Assembly (NCBI GenBank): GCA_947683625.1
Contig: CANTUR010000038.1
Span: 1,736,001 to 1,800,000 of the forward strand
Reading direction: 5' to 3'
DNA length: 64,000 nucleotides
DNA from: Mallotus nudiflorus
Lineage: Eukaryota; Streptophyta; Magnoliopsida; Malpighiales; Euphorbiaceae
The notes beneath the pieces were generated by a model. It was not told the origin of the DNA, did no database searches, and saw nothing but the letters and a program-made list of their open reading frames with translations. Within the stretch, counting starts at the first letter, position 1; the number at the start of each line of letters is the position of its first letter. Positions 33,641-47,877 of the stretch are shown in pieces. A program made the translations under genes and the position numbers.

Positions 33641-34337
33641 AAAATATAATAAGTTTATATCATCAAATCTTTCAATTTCATTATAGATGTATGTAAGACT
33701 CCTGTATTTTCTTGGCCCTTCACTTGAGCTTGATGAAGGTGAAGTTATTGATGATGACGCCTGGGATGATGGAGTTAGTGAAGTTGGTGGTGTGGCTTTA
33801 ACTTCTTTAACAACTAGTTCATCATATGCGAAATAAGGTAGAAAATCATATAATCCTTCCTTCTACGAACTCCTGTCCCATGATTTTCCTTCATTGAACT
33901 CAACGTCTCTGCTAATGACAAACTTTCCACTGTCTGGGTTAAACAACCTGTGACCTTTGGAATTCTCATCATAGCCGATGAAGACAAACTTCTCACTTCT
34001 ATTATGCTATTTGGATCTTTCATGCTTTGGAACATGCACATAAGCAACAAACCCAAAAATTCACAAATGGGACACACTTAGCTTTTGTCTACTCTAGGCT
34101 TCTTATGGAGTTACATCCTTCAGGCTTTTGGTTGGATTCCAGTTTAAAACATACATTGCACAAGCAACTACTTCAGCCTAAAATTCTTCTGACATATTCT
34201 TACTTTTCATCATTGATCTTGCTATATTCAAGATCATTCGGTTCTTCCTTTCTACGACTCTATTTTGTTGGGGTGATCCAGTAACTGTCAGGAATCGCCT
34301 AATACCATGCAACTCACAAAGACTTTTAAATTCATTA
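33641..34337 (-). pseudogene. copia integrase, C-terminal part
   Basis: Continues the integrase core and GKGxKxR-type tail on the minus strand (RNRMILNIARSMM-type words near 34200, then the GYDENSKG motif near 33960). It is separated from the N-terminal part by LTR copy B inserted at 34338 with CATTA duplications. Confidence 0.75.
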
Positions 34338-35003
34338 TGTCACGACCTAAACCGAGGGGCATGACCGATGCTAGGAAACAGGAGTTCTTTCGAATCCGGA
34401 ACCCGTAGCAAGCCTAAAAAAAATAAAAACATGCAATAAATAAATAAATATGCATCAGAATTTAAATCTCAAATCCATATGATAAAATAAAATTTCTTAT
34501 ATTATAAAATAAAATATTTTAATACACTATTCAGAGAAAAACCTCTAAATTAAAATCATAACCAGTAAATATAAATACAACTCACAACTGAAAAAAATAC
34601 AACTATTGTAATTTCTAGAGTACATTATAAAACTAGGTAGATGATTTACATAATAAAGCCAGGCAAAAAAAATTCGACGGATAGGCCTACTGCTGAGGTC
34701 TGAAGAAGAAGACTCTCTTGTAAAAATATCAACTGAAGGGAGTCAGACCTCACTAAGTGAATTGTTATAATATATATACATGCATTACTATATGTCAAAT
34801 GCAAAAAATCATATGTATATAGTAAATAAATATACAGGCATGTGCACACAGATGCTAAAAATCACTTTATTTCATAATACTGAAAAAATATAAGTTTTAA
34901 AGGATCAAATAGAACCCTAAATGATCGCAACCTCAATAACGATAAAAATTACTCTAGTCATACTGGCTCACTTAATTCCAAGTGAATTCACTTAATCCAA
35001 CTA

Positions 35004-35110
35004 GACAGTAGATCAGCCCTGAGACACTAAGTCGATCGGTCTCCAGCAGTCTGACTGTCAATGTGATTGGCCCTAAGATACTAGGTCAACCGAACTCCAG
35101 CAATCACACC
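35004..35110 (-). repeat. 54-bp stem-loop array, copy B
   Basis: Two units in the inverse orientation: gacagtagatca…cagtctgactgtc, then aatgtgattg…caatcacacc. Each encloses about 31 nt with ctccag at the same place as in the other copies. Confidence 0.75.
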
Positions 35111-37142
35111 ATCAATCACATCAATCTCAATCTATCAATATCAATCAATCATAATCACCACAATTAATTCTCACTTAACCCTAATCTACCGCACCGGTAC
35201 GTACATGGTCCTAGTGCTACCCATTAGGTAGCACGTTCTATCGATATCCTTCATTTAAAATAAAACATACATTCATGTAGACAAATAATGCATAATGTCA
35301 TTCATAATAATCAAATAAACCATATATATACCAGAAATATACCTAAAATAAACTAAGTATATTTCAAATATATATATGTAAAATAAATTCAAATAAATCA
35401 TAAAATATACTCAAAATAAACCAACAATATACTTAAAATAATTTAGGTGTAAATCAAAATTAAAACATGCTTTTATTTCAAAATATACCAAACATATACT
35501 AAAATATACTTAAGCATTTGATAAATTAATTATGCATAATTATACATTTAAAACATGCAACCTAAGTGCAATGTATATATAAAATAACAACTCACAGGGA
35601 TGGGCTCCTTGAGACTGATCCGATGGGCCTGGTCCGATAGGCTTCAGTCTTGGTGCAACTAAAAAATAAAAATAATCACGAAAATCAGAATAAATCTAAC
35701 TTAGACTTCTAGAGACTCGATCTATAATTACTAAACACAGATAGACACAAAATTGAAATTAGACCTGATATCACGTTTTATGAGAATTCTACCAAAAATT
35801 TGGCAGAACCTCCTCTGCAAAACGGACATCTCTCTCCTAAAAAATAGAGTCGGTTCTGCAAGAAAATACACTTCAAATATAGAAATTCACATAACCCTTG
35901 GTTGGGATCCCGAACTACAAAATTCCCCAACTAAGGTCCATAATTTACCAAAATTTAAATAATATAATAAAATCTATTAAAAATAAATAAATACCATAAA
36001 TACCCTCAAAATCTCAAACTATAGCATATTTAACATTAAAACATCAAAAATAATTATTTTCCCAATAATTACTTAAAAACCCTAAATAATAATATAATAT
36101 TATTAAAAATCCATTTTTCCAACAATTACACAAATATTAATAAAAATTCATTTTATAAATCCAAGTAACTTAATTAGTCTAAATACATATTAAAAATTAC
36201 TAAAAATCCATTTTATTACCAAAATAGTTTATAATATATTAATTGAAAATAATTTCAAAAATTAGTATTAATTAGTCAAAAATAGTAAATATTTGTAAAA
36301 ATTGTTTTAGTACCTCAAATAATATTAAAATCAATTAAACATAATATTTAACTAAAATTATCACAAAATTACACAATTAACCTTAATATACAAAAATACA
36401 CATTATATACAAATATTGCTAAAAAAATCTATAAAAATTATTTTCTCAACATATATATCATTAATATCAATAAAAACATATAATTAACCAATAATTTCTA
36501 CCAAAATATATATTTAACATAATTTTTCAAAATTGACATAAACTATAAAAACTCATAAAAATGATATAATATTCTAAAAAAATTAATTTCTCAACACTAA
36601 AATTAATAACAACTAATAATAACACCAAAAATCACAAATTTATAATTTTAATAATTAATTTACTAAAAATAAATAAAATAATAATAAAATATTCAAAAAT
36701 TCACAAAAATCAAAATAAATTCCAAAAATCACACAAAAATTCATAGAGGTAGATTAAGCTAGTATAATCAACATTTGTAAAGAAATTTTTCATGAATAAA
36801 CCATTAACACCCTAAAAAAATTCAAAACCCTAAAGCCTATAATCTAAAAATCACACACCATCCTACAAAACGTGATATCAATCGAAAAAAAGTTTGGATT
36901 TACACTCATTGATGTCCAAGGAAGAGAAAGAGATCGTGTTATAACCCGAGTTTTTAAATGATTTTATTTTAAATCGGGATATGCAGTGTTAATAATTTCA
37001 GACAATATTTAAATATTTATCGATTTTGAGTTGATTATCATTAATTCATGTTAATTAGGGTTTCGATATATATATATATATATATATATAATGATTAGTA
37101 TTTCGATAATTCATTTGTGTTTATTGTGATGATTATATATTA

Positions 37143-37194
<52 letters not shown>

Positions 37195-37284
37195 CTTGTT
37201 CTAAATAGTTTTTAACTTAATGTATTTTATTTTAATATTATTTTACCTTACTAAATTATATTGTTTTATGCATTATTATTATTT

Positions 37285-37332
<48 letters not shown>

Positions 37333-39514
37333 AGTATATAATTATGCATGTGTATAATGTGTGGTGTGTGTTTATTGTGTATATATCAAAGTTTATTAAA
37401 TATTATAATATAAAGTTATAATAATATAAATATATAAACCTAATTTACTAAAACTACCCCCCTCTATTCCTCACTCTCCCAAAACCCATCCTCACCGTCA
37501 CCCTCATCGCCTGTCATCCCATTTTCAGGCCGTCGGTGTGCCATCCGCCCTTCCAGCTCCACCAGTAGCTCCGCCGCCCTCTTCTCTCTTCCCCGGCGCC
37601 AGCGGTAGCTCCTACATCAAGAAGAAGCTGAAACTCTTCTCTCCGGATTTCCAAGCTTTTTCGGCCTCCATTTTTCACGATTTCAATGTCCTTGAGCTCC
37701 TCAAGCTCCGGTGAACATGATTCCAAGCTTCCTTTTGTCTAAAAATTTGATTTGGTAAGGTTTTAAGCTAGTTTCCAATTTCTACCATTTGTGGTTCTTG
37801 ATTTTTTTGAACTTCATTCCTTGTGATTCATGAAAAGTTATTTCACAAAAGTTGATTCCTCTAGCTTGATCTTCATCCTAGAATTTTTGTATAATTTTTG
37901 GGAATTATTTTGATTTTAGTGAATTTTTTATTATTTTATTAATATTTTCTAATTTTCGTAAATTAATTAAATAAATTGTGAAAATTATGATTTATGGTGT
38001 TTATAAGGGTTAAAATGAATTTTAGAAATTTATTTGTAATTTTTGTGATTTTTGTATAATTATATTGAATTTATTTAGTTTAGGTGATTTTTGAAAAATT
38101 AGGTTAAATGAGCTTTGTGTTAAAATTAATTGGTTAATTGAGTATAATTATTGATTTTTTTTTATTATATGTTGAGGAATTAATTTTTGAGCAATTGTAT
38201 AACTTTTAGTGAATTATTGAATAATTATAGTATATTATGTGAAATTGTCTATAACTAGGGGTATTTTGATAATTTGGTACTAAATTGGTTTTAATAATTA
38301 TTTGAGGTATAAAAATGATTTTTACAAATTATTTAGCATTTTTAACTAATTAAAAATATTTTTCAAAAAATATTTTTTAAAATATATATAATATACTATT
38401 TTTGTAAATAAATGAGTTTTTAATAATTTTTAATATGTTTTTGGGCTAATTAAGGAATTTAGAATCATAAAATGAATTTTTATTAGCATTTTTAAATTTA
38501 TCGATAAATATCGATTTTTAATAATATTATATTATTATTTAGGGTTTTTAAGTAATTATTGGGGAAAATAATTATTCTTGGTGCTTTAATGTTAAATATG
38601 TAATATTTTGATATTTTGAGGATATTTATGATATTTATTGATTTTTAATATACTTTGTGTATATTCTTGTGAATTGTGAACCTCGATCGGTGGAATTTAT
38701 AGTTTAAGGTTCGACCGAGGGGTTTTGAGAATTCTATTTCGAAGTGTGTTTTATGTGCAGGATCGACGTTACTTTTGTAGGGAGATGTCCGTTTTACAGA
38801 GGAGACTCTGTCGAAATTTTGGTAGATTTCTCGTAAAACGTGACAACCGGTCCAAGTCTAATTCTGAATTCTTGACTGAATTTGTCTATAGTAATCCTAT
38901 AAGTATAGAATTAGAAGTTTATTCTGACGGTTATTATTATTTTATTTTTCTAGCGGCGACGAGACTGAGGCCTAGTGGGTCAGGTCCGTCGAGTTTGTCT
39001 CGTAGAGCGCTAACATGTGAGTTATTATACTGTATATATATACATTGCATATAGGATGCATCACTCAGGGTTTTTCATTTTCATTATATGTTTTTAAAGT
39101 GATTTAAATTATAACACTTTTGGTATATTTAGGGTCGTATTTTTGTATATATGCATATTAAATAATTATGCATGTTGTTATGATATATGCACATTAAACA
39201 ATTAGGTTTAGGTTTAATACATTTTAGTAATATATGCAAGTTTTAAAATGTACATTTAATCACAATTATTTTATTGAATAATTGGTATACTTTAGGTATA
39301 GTTCCGGTATATTTTAGGTTTAATCTTAAATAATTGCAAGCTAAGTTATAAACCTACACTTAAATTGTTTTTAAGTTTATTTTTTATATATTTTTGATAT
39401 ATTCTTTATATATTTAGGTACATTTTTAAGTAAATGCATATTGTGTTATTGATACACACTTAATTTTTTTTTACTATATTAATGGTTTACCTTTAGTATA
39501 TTTCATACTTTATT

Positions 39515-39516
<2 letters not shown>

Positions 39517-39606
<90 letters not shown>
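39517..39606. repeat. (AT)n microsatellite inside copy C
   Basis: About 90 bp of uninterrupted AT dinucleotides. The corresponding place in copy A (31389-31420) has a much shorter tract. Confidence 0.95.
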
Positions 39607-39608
<2 letters not shown>

Positions 39609-39819
39609 TTAATTTTATTATTATGAATATTGTTCTACATTAATTACTTTCTGAATGAATATTTATTTTAAATGAAGGATATCAATAGAACGTGTTTCCT
39701 AGTGGGCAACACTAGGACTGTGTACGTACCGGTGCAATAGATAAGGGTTGATTGAGAATTAATTGTGGTGATTATAATTGATTTGATTGATTTGACTAAG
39801 ATTAATGGTATGTTAGATA

Positions 39820-40060
39820 GTGTGATTGTGGGGTCAATCACACTGACAGTTAGACTACTAGAGCTCAGTTGACTTAATGTCTCGGGACCAGTTTACTGTC
39901 CATAGTGGAATGAATGATCTATTAGGTTTATTGAGATGAGAGGTGATAGATAGTGTGATTGCTGGAGCTCGGTTGACCAGGGGTCTCAGGGCCAATCACA
40001 CTGACAGCCAGATTGCTGGAGCTCGATCGACTTAGTGTCTCGGGGCCAATCTGCTATCCA
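39820..40060 (+). repeat. 54-bp stem-loop array, copy C
   Basis: Hairpin 39952-40002: stem AGTGTGATTG/CAATCACACT, 31-nt loop. Hairpin 40003-40058: stem GACAGCCAGATTG/CAATCTGCTATC, 31-nt loop. The second stem has CAGATTG/CAATCTG where copy A has CAGACTG/CAGTCTG, so both sides changed and pairing is kept. Confidence 0.85.
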
Positions 40061-40236
40061 GATTGGAATAAGTGTTCTGTTTGGAATCAAGTGAGCATGT
40101 ATGGCTAGAGTGATGATGGGGATGTTTGAGGTTGCAATTATTAGGGTTCTATGGATCCTTCATGAATTAAACTAAATGTTTTCTATATTTAGTATATTTA
40201 TATAAGTCGAGTCGACATATGTGTGGAATGCGTGAT

Positions 40237-40290
<54 letters not shown>

Positions 40291-40609
40291 TGTGTGTGTG
40301 AATGCATGATTGGATATGTTTTAGATTGCATGTATATATAGTATAATAATTCACTCAGTGAGGTCTAACCCCCTCAATTATATTTTTTTTCAAGAGATCC
40401 TATATCGTCAGATCTTAGTAGTAGAGTTCCTTGTCGGTGTTCTTCCATTCTGGCTATTTTATGTAAATGTACTTTTTGAACTCTGATTTGTATTCTAGAA
40501 ACTGCAGTAGTAGTATTATTATATTGGAAGAGTATTATTTTATTTTGATATTAAATACTCTGAGAAATTATATTTGAACACTGTACGAATATGTATTCAT
40601 TTATGAAAG

Positions 40610-43600
40610 TGTCACGACCCAAACTAGGAGTCATGACCAGCGCTAGGGAACGGGAATTCTTTCGAATCCGGAACCTGCAGCAAGCCTTAGAAAATAAAAT
40701 CATACAATAATTATATAAAAGTACGACCAAATTAAAATTTTTCTGAATCAATATATAAAATAAATACTCCAAATCCTTTTATAAATGAATACATATTCGT
40801 ACAATGTTCAAATACAAATTCTCAGAGTATTTAATATCCAAACAAAATAATACACTTCCAATATAATGACACTACTACTGCAGTTTCTAGATTACAATTC
40901 AAAGTTCAGAATATACATTTGCATAAAACAACCGGGACTGAAGAACACCGGCGAGGAACTCTACAACTAAGGTCTGACGATATGGAATCTCCTGAAAAAA
41001 AATAATTGAGGGGGGTCAGACCTCACTGAGTGAATTATTATACTATATATACATGCAAATTAAACCATAACAATCAGGCATTCTTATATATATATGTATA
41101 TACACACATTTCACACGAATGCCAAACTTTGCTTTTATAAATATACTAAATGTAGAAAACGTTTGTTTTAATTCATGAAGGATCCATAGAACCCTAAATA
41201 ATAACAACCTCAAATAATCCCATCATCACTCTAGCCATACAGGCTCACTTGATTCCAAATAGAACACTTATTCCAATCTGGACAGTAGACTGGCCCCGAG
41301 ACACTAAGTCGACCGAGCTCCAGCAGTCTGGCTATCAGTGTGATTGGCCTCGAGACACTTGATCAACCGAGCTCCAGCAATCACACTATCCATCACCTCA
41401 CATCTTAATCAACCCAATAGATCATTCAATTCACTTATGGACAGTAGACTGGCCCCAAGACACTAAGTCAACCGAGCTCCAGCAGTCTGACTGTCAGTGT
41501 GATTGGCCCTGAGACACTTAGTCAATCGAGCTCCAGCAATCACACTATCTAACATACCATTAATCTTAGTCAAATCAATTAAATCAATTATAATCACCCA
41601 ATTTTAACTCTCACTCAATCCTTATCTATCGTACCGGTACGTACACGGTCCTAGTGCTGCCCACTAGGAAGCACGTTCTATTGATATCCTTCACTTCGAA
41701 TAAATCATTCATTCGAAAAATAATTAATGTAGAACAATATTCATAATAGTAAAACCAACCATATATATATATACCAAAAATATACCTAAAATATACCCTG
41801 TATATTTCAGGTATATATATATATGTGTGTGTCAAATAAAATACAAAATAAACTAAAGATAAATCATTAATATAGTTAAAAATAATTTAAATGAGTAACA
41901 ATAATATAACATGCATTATCTTAAAAATATACTTAAATATGCAAAAGATATACCTTAAGTACTCAAATCATTTAATAAACCATTTATTTATAAATATTCA
42001 TTTAAATACGTGTTTGTGTTTAACATATATTCACAAATATACTAAAAATAAACCTAATTATCTAGCATGCATATATCAAAAATAAACCCTAAATATACCA
42101 CTAATGTGTTAGGTTTAATTTAATAATAAAACATTTATTTATTCGGAAATAAATAAAAAAAATATACCAAAAATAAACTTAAAAATAATTTAAATGTAGG
42201 TTTATAATTTAACATGCAATTATTTAAGAATAAACCTAAAATCTACTGAAACTATACCTAAAGTATACTAATCATTTAATAAAATAAGTATGTCTAAGTG
42301 TATATTTTAAAACATGTGTATATTACTCAAATGTATTAAACCTAAACCTAATTGTTTAATGTGCATATATCAAACTAACATGCATAATTATTTAATATGC
42401 ATATATATAAAAATGCAACCCTAGATATACCAAAAATATTATAATTTAAATCATTTCTAAAACATACAATGAAAATGAAAAAGTCTAAATAATGCACCCT
42501 ATATGCAGTGCATATATATACGGTATAATAACTCACATGTTAGCGCTCCACGAGACAAACTCGGCGGGTCTGATCCGTTAGGCCTCGGTCTCGGCGTAGC
42601 TAGACAAACAAATGACAACATGAAATCAGAATAAATTTAACAAAAATTCTAAAGACTTGATCTAGAATTTTAGACACAGCTTTAGAATAGGAATTTGACC
42701 GGACATCACGTTTTACGAGAATTCTACCGAAAATCCGACAGAACCTCCCCTGTAAAACGGACATCTCTCTACTCAAAGAGTAGAGCCGGTCCTGCAAAGA
42801 AATACACTTCGGAATAAACACAAGATTACAATCAAAATCCCTCGGTCGGACTCCAAACTACAATTCACCAACCGAGGTTCACAATTCACAGAATATTTAT
42901 AAAATATCGAAAATGCCCTTATATAATAAAAATATATTTTATAAATCCAAATTACGTAATTAACCCTAAAACATACTAAAAATCAATAAAAACCCATTTA
43001 TTTAGAAAAATAGTATATTATATATAATTTGAAAATAATTTACGAAAAATAGTTTTAATTAGTTAAAAATACTAAAAATTTGCAGAAATCATTTTTATAC
43101 CCTAAATAAATATTAAAACCAATTTAATTACATTTTTAACAAATTTAGTGTAAAATTACCAAAATACCCCTATATATATATATTCACTATAAATGTTCAA
43201 AAATTCACCAAAAATTATATAATTACTCAAAAATTAATTTCTCAACATATAATTCAATAATATCAATAAATATACTCCATTTACCAATTTATTTCAATTA
43301 AACACATAATTAACCATATTTTTCAAAATTACCTAAACTTAATAAATTCCAAATAAATAAATAAAAATTCATAAAAATTACAAATAAATTTCTATAATTC
43401 ATTTCAACTCCTATAATCACCATAAAACATAATTTCATAATTTAATTAATTAATTTTCGAAAATTAGAAAATAATAATAAAATAATCAAAAATTCACAAA
43501 AATTAAAATAAATTCCAAAAATTCTAAAAAAATTACAGCATGTAGATTAAGCTTCCAGGAACAAAGTTTGTGAAGTAATTTTTCATGAATCAATGAAATT

Positions 43601-44479
43601 GAAGCTAAAAAAAATTTGAAACCCAAAATGGCTGATTTGAAGAAATTGAAACCCAAGAAATTCTAGACCAAATCAAGTGAAACAAAGCTTGGAATCACAC
43701 TCACCAGAGCTCAAGGAGAAGATAGAGACTGACGGCATCAAATTTGGTGGCCGGAAAGTGCTTGGTCGGAGTTAAGTTGATTTTTTGCTCTTTGAAGAAA
43801 ATCCGGCCAAAACTCACCGGAAAAGAGTGTTTTAGGTGGTGGAAATGGCTGGAGGTGGAAGAGGAAGGCTGAGAGGCATAGTAACAGGAAGAAAATCAGC
43901 TTGAAAGTGGCTGAAAATGGAAGAAAACATTTTGGGAGGAAGAAGATGAAGGAGGGGCAAAACTGTAAATAAATGGAAGTTTTGATTTTTTGATAAAAAA
44001 AATTATGTATATATGTATATATATATATATATTTACACTATATATTATAATAATATAAAATTTCACACATATTAAATATACACCACACAGATATTTTAAT
44101 ATGTTTAATAATTTATAAACTTAAAATTAATTAATACAAAAATTAAATAATAAAATTAAGGAAATTAATTAAGCTCTAATTAATTTAAATAAATACACAT
44201 ATATACATTTTATTTTAGCACTTTAAAATTATATATGAGTTCATGCAAATTCATAAAACTAATCAAAATAAATAGTATTAATTTATTTACGTGTCAATTT
44301 CCTCGAAAATATAATTTTCGGGAAAATTTTACGTAAAGTACTTAAAATAATATAAAATAATTAAAATTAGCTTTAAACAAACAACAAACTCATAAAATAT
44401 CATAAATATATATACAAAAATTATTAACACTGCATATCCCGATGCAGTATAAAAATATTTAAAAATTCGGGATATTACA
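40610..44479 (-). mobile_element. Solo LTR-like element, copy D (3870 bp)
   Basis: On the plus strand it begins TGTCACGACCCAAA and ends GGGATATTACA. Perfect GAAAG duplications (40605-40609 and 44480-44484) interrupt copy C. It is close in sequence to copy A over its whole length. No coding capacity beyond short frames. Confidence 0.9.
41281..41546 (-). repeat. 54-bp stem-loop array, copy D
   Basis: Four hairpins in two pairs: 41281-41336, 41337-41387, 41440-41495 and 41496-41546. The two stem types alternate (GACAGTAGACTG type and AGTGTGATTG/CAATCACACT type) and every loop is 31 nt. Confidence 0.9.
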
Positions 44480-45422
44480 GAAAGGATTTGGAATATTTAT
44501 TATATATCATGATTTGAAAAATTTTGATTATGTCGTACTTTTATTTATTTATTGCATGATTTTTATTTTCTAAGGCTTGCTACGGGTTCCAGATTCGAAA
44601 GAATTCTCGTTCCTTAGCGCCGGTCATGACTCCTAGTTTGGGTCATAACAGACCAGTGGTGAGAAGAACGGCGACTTAAAATGGAGAGTGGCCAGAAATA
44701 ATGAAGAATCGGCTTCCTTCAAAAACTGGCGACGTTGACAAGCTACCGATGTGCAGGCGATAGTGGGAAGGCCAGAGAGGTAGGTGGTGACTGGCCGGAG
44801 GAGGGGGAGGCACTCTGACAGGATCGGAATGGGACAGAATAGGGATGGCTGAAGGTGACAGTAAGGCAACATTTTTTTCTTCTCTTGCTTATGTAAGTTG
44901 GTTTTTTTTTTTTTTTTTGCCTTCACTTGTCCACGTTACTATTTATTTGTGCAGTGATAGAGTTGAATGCATGCATGTATGTGTGTGTTATATGCATGCA
45001 TGTATGTGTGTATGTTTATATAATATTATATGTATAATACTTTATATTATAATTAAATAAAGCTTTATTTTATAATATAATAATAGGTAACTTCAAATCT
45101 ACACCACACATGCATTATACACACAATAATATATATATTACACATATATAAAATAATAATACAATTAATAAAATAATTTATCAATAAAATAATTAGGGAA
45201 ATTAATAAAAAAAATAATAGAATAAAAATGTTAAAATAATCATGTAAATCAAACGACCAAAAATATTATATTTACATAAGAAAGTTATTTAAACATAAAA
45301 TAATAATAATTAATCATAACATAGTAAAATAAAAATAAAATAATTTAATTTAACTTAAAATTTTATTAACAATGCATATCTCAGTTTAAAATAAAAATAT
45401 TTAAAAAATATGGGTCATTACA

Positions 45423-45990
45423 CATTAGAAGTAAACTCTCCACCTCTATCAGTTCTCAGAGATTTAGTCTTATACTTGCTCTATTTCTTAACAATTGCTT
45501 TGAATCTTTTAAAATAATCAAAAGCCTCAAATTTATTCTTTAAGAAATAAACCCAAGTCTTTATAGTATAATAATCAATGAATAATAGGAAATAAGAGCT
45601 TTTACTAAGTGACGGAGGACTGATAGGACCACAAACATCTGCATTGATGAGTTGTAAAGGCTTGGTAGCTCTCGAGATGGAATGCTTTGGGAAGCTTTTT
45701 TCTGGTATGTTTTCCAAGTAAATAAGCTTCACATAACTATTCTGGATGATCAATAGCTAGAATACCCTTCACCATTTTCTTTCTTCTTAAATCCTTGAGA
45801 CTATCAAAATTCAAATGCCCAAATCTTATAGGCCAAATCCACTATGCATCTTCCACACAAGTCTTTAGACACACAACTTCACCTGCTTTCATGTCTAGTA
45901 TGACCATCCAGTTCTTTGTCATTTTTACCTTAACAATAATGTTAGCATTACAATCTTTAAGCCAAAGAGTGCACCCTTCCATATTAATTT
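45423..45990 (-). pseudogene. copia integrase, N-terminal part
   Basis: Contains the integrase core start (LQLINADVCGPISPPSL, YFLLFIDYYTIKTWVYFL) with the first catalytic Asp. It is broken at 45423 by LTR copy B; the remainder lies at 34337. Confidence 0.8.
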
Positions 45991-47201
45991 TACAACCATT
46001 CTCCAGAAGCTGGCCAATACTTAAAATATTGCTTTTTAATTTCGGAATGTAGTAGACATCTTAGAGTAAGTAAGATTATGCCTTTGCCATGAATCTCCAC
46101 TTTCATGTCATCTTCAAATCTTACATTGCCATAAATTCTAGTTTCAAGTTCTATAAACTTGCTTTTGTCTTCTGTCATGTGATTACTGGCTCCATTGTCA
46201 AGGTACCATTATGAGTCATGATTTCTTCTTTACGAGAAAGAAATAAAGCTTCAGCTGCTTCCTCTTCTTGCTTCTTTGCAAGCTTAGTTTCCTCGTTTGC
46301 CTCTTCATTCTGACATTCCCAAGAATAATGGCCATGCCTACCACAGGAATAACACTCTACTTGTGCTTTGTTTTTTCTTTCATTGTAACCTTCATAATTA
46401 CCTCTTCCTTTTTCTTTGCCTCTTTGACTTTTTTTTATTAGAAGAGTTTTGTTCACTTCTCATTTGACCTTGTCCACGTCCTCGACCACGACCATGAACT
46501 CTCCCACGTGGTTGACCACAACCACCTTTTATGGAATAATCACCTTTAGATTTGCTTGATGCATTTGCTAACAAGTCTTGATCAACTTGTGCTTGCTTGC
46601 CACATTTCATTCTCTCTTTATGGGCTCACAATGATCCACACAATTCATCAATCGTCATGGCCTCTAAGTTTTTAGACTCCTCAATAGCAACCACTACATA
46701 ATTGAATTTAGGATTTAGATAGCGTAAAATCTTCTCGACCACATGAAGATCTTATATGGTTTCTCTGAGTCTCTTCATTTGATTCACTAGTGCTAACACT
46801 TTTGTGGTGTAATCTGTTATTGTTTCACTCTCCTTCATTAAAAGTGAATCAAACTTAGCCCTTAGAGTTTGAAGTTGAACTTTCTTCACTTTATCAACTC
46901 CCATCATAGAGTTCCGAAGAGTCTCCCAAGCTCTTTTGGACGTGGGCTCATTTGCAACTTCCTCAAACATGTCTTCATCCAAACATTGATGAATGATGGA
47001 GAGTGCATATTGATCTTTCTTTCTTTCCTTCTCTAAAGCTTCTTTTTGAATTTGACTCAATGCTTCTTCATTGTCGAGTTCCTCAACATCCCACACTCCT
47101 TAGGAACTAAGGATGGCCTTCATTCTAATTGACCAATTCTCATAATTGGTTTTGTTAAGTTATGGGTATTGAAAGGAAAGAGAAGCTCCTTTTGCTACCA
47201 T
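45991..47201 (-). pseudogene. copia gag and protease, nested element
   Basis: The gag ATG is at 47201. Stops interrupt near 47150 and 47100, then the UBN2-type capsid (AWETLRNSMMGVDKVKKVQL) is open from 47096 to 46752. An Arg/Gly-rich stretch (RGRVHGRGRGRGQGQ) and the CCHC knuckle CYSCGRHGHYSWEC (46352-46311) follow, then the protease site YLDNGASNHMTED near 46200 in a shifted frame. The DNG form is common in plant copia proteases. Confidence 0.85.
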
Positions 47202-47212
47202 ATTTTTTAAAA

Positions 47213-47224
47213 CTCTAATACCAT
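47213..47224 (-). promoter_or_regulatory. Primer binding site of the nested copia element
   Basis: Minus-strand TGGTATTAGAG next to the 5' LTR, one base from the tRNA-Met complement TGGTATCAGAG. Confidence 0.7.
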
Positions 47225-47226
47225 TT

Positions 47227-47482
47227 TATTGGAAGCGGATAAGCACTCACAATATTTGCACACTCAAAAGAAGAGAAAAAATAGATTATATATATATATT
47301 ATTTTTTAAAAATTTCTTGAATATAATATAACATTCATAGGCTATTTATACTACAGTTACATACTAAAAATATAAATAGTTTAACATAGTTAAATAAATT
47401 TCTTCCATAAACTTTAAATAATATTAGTTATAAATAATAATAATTATTTTAAACTTTGACATATACTAAATATAAATATACT
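47227..47482 (-). repeat. 5' LTR of the nested copia element (main part)
   Basis: Matches 27959-28225 and is cut at 47482 by the gypsy element. The remaining LTR terminus is 56208-56230 after the duplicated ATACT. Confidence 0.85.
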
Positions 47483-47877
47483 TGATAATTGGTTTTCGGA
47501 ACTCTTGGGCCTGGTATCCTCTAATCCACAAACAGAAGGCAAGGTGAGAAGTAGGGAGAGTCCCCACGAACACTTTAATGCCTAAGTTAGAGAATAAAAG
47601 TAGGAGGAATACATGATAGCTAGAATATATGAGAATGAGATGCCCCTTTGTGAGGGATATGGGGTTCTATATATAGCAATACTCAAACCTGGGAGGAGTC
47701 GAATTCCTTATGAGATAGTGAATCATAATCCTAGTAGGAGCGTGTTCCTTCTTTGCTTAAGATTCCTCTTTGGGGTAGTCCCTATTCCAGAAGGAATCTG
47801 CCTTCTTCCTAATCTAAGTGTCTCTGTTTAGGAGATAAGGAGTCCTTAACTAAGCGGGAACATATTAGACTGTATTA
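47483..47877 (-). repeat. 3' LTR of the gypsy element
   Basis: 395 bp, matching 55810-56202. The inner end TGTATTA is followed by agagtcccccccc, the polypurine tract on the minus strand (about 47878-47891). Confidence 0.85.

Larger units (their letters stand above)
36937..44650 (+). mobile_element. Solo LTR-like element, copy C, interrupted by copy D
   Basis: Begins TGTTATAACCCGAG and ends GGGTCATAACA. Its own sequence is 36937-40609 plus 44485-44650 (about 3.84 kb). Flanks GATCG (36932-36936) and GACCA (44651-44655) match at three of five bases, as expected of an older duplication. It lies inside copy B in opposite orientation. It contains TA and CA microsatellites (37062-37090, 37144-37193, 37290-37329, 39517-39606, 40237-40300). 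Confidence 0.8.
34338..45422 (-). mobile_element. Solo LTR-like element, copy B, interrupted by copy C
   Basis: On the plus strand it begins TGTCACGACCTAAA and ends GGGTCATTACA, flanked by perfect CATTA duplications (34333-34337 and 45423-45427). Its own sequence is 34338-36936 and about 44651-45422 (about 3.37 kb); the middle is copy C with copy D inside. It is more diverged than A and D. Its stem-loop array is at 35004-35110. Confidence 0.85.

Noticed and set aside
38725..39054. 109-codon frame in copy C resembling a 73-codon frame in copy D (42600-42821)
   Set aside because: The similarity follows DNA identity of the repeat. Copy A has no equivalent long frame and B is disrupted; conserved nucleotide structure explains the island better.
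40172..40354. 60-codon frame with a His-Thr run
   Set aside because: Translation of a TG/CA microsatellite inside LTR-like copy C.
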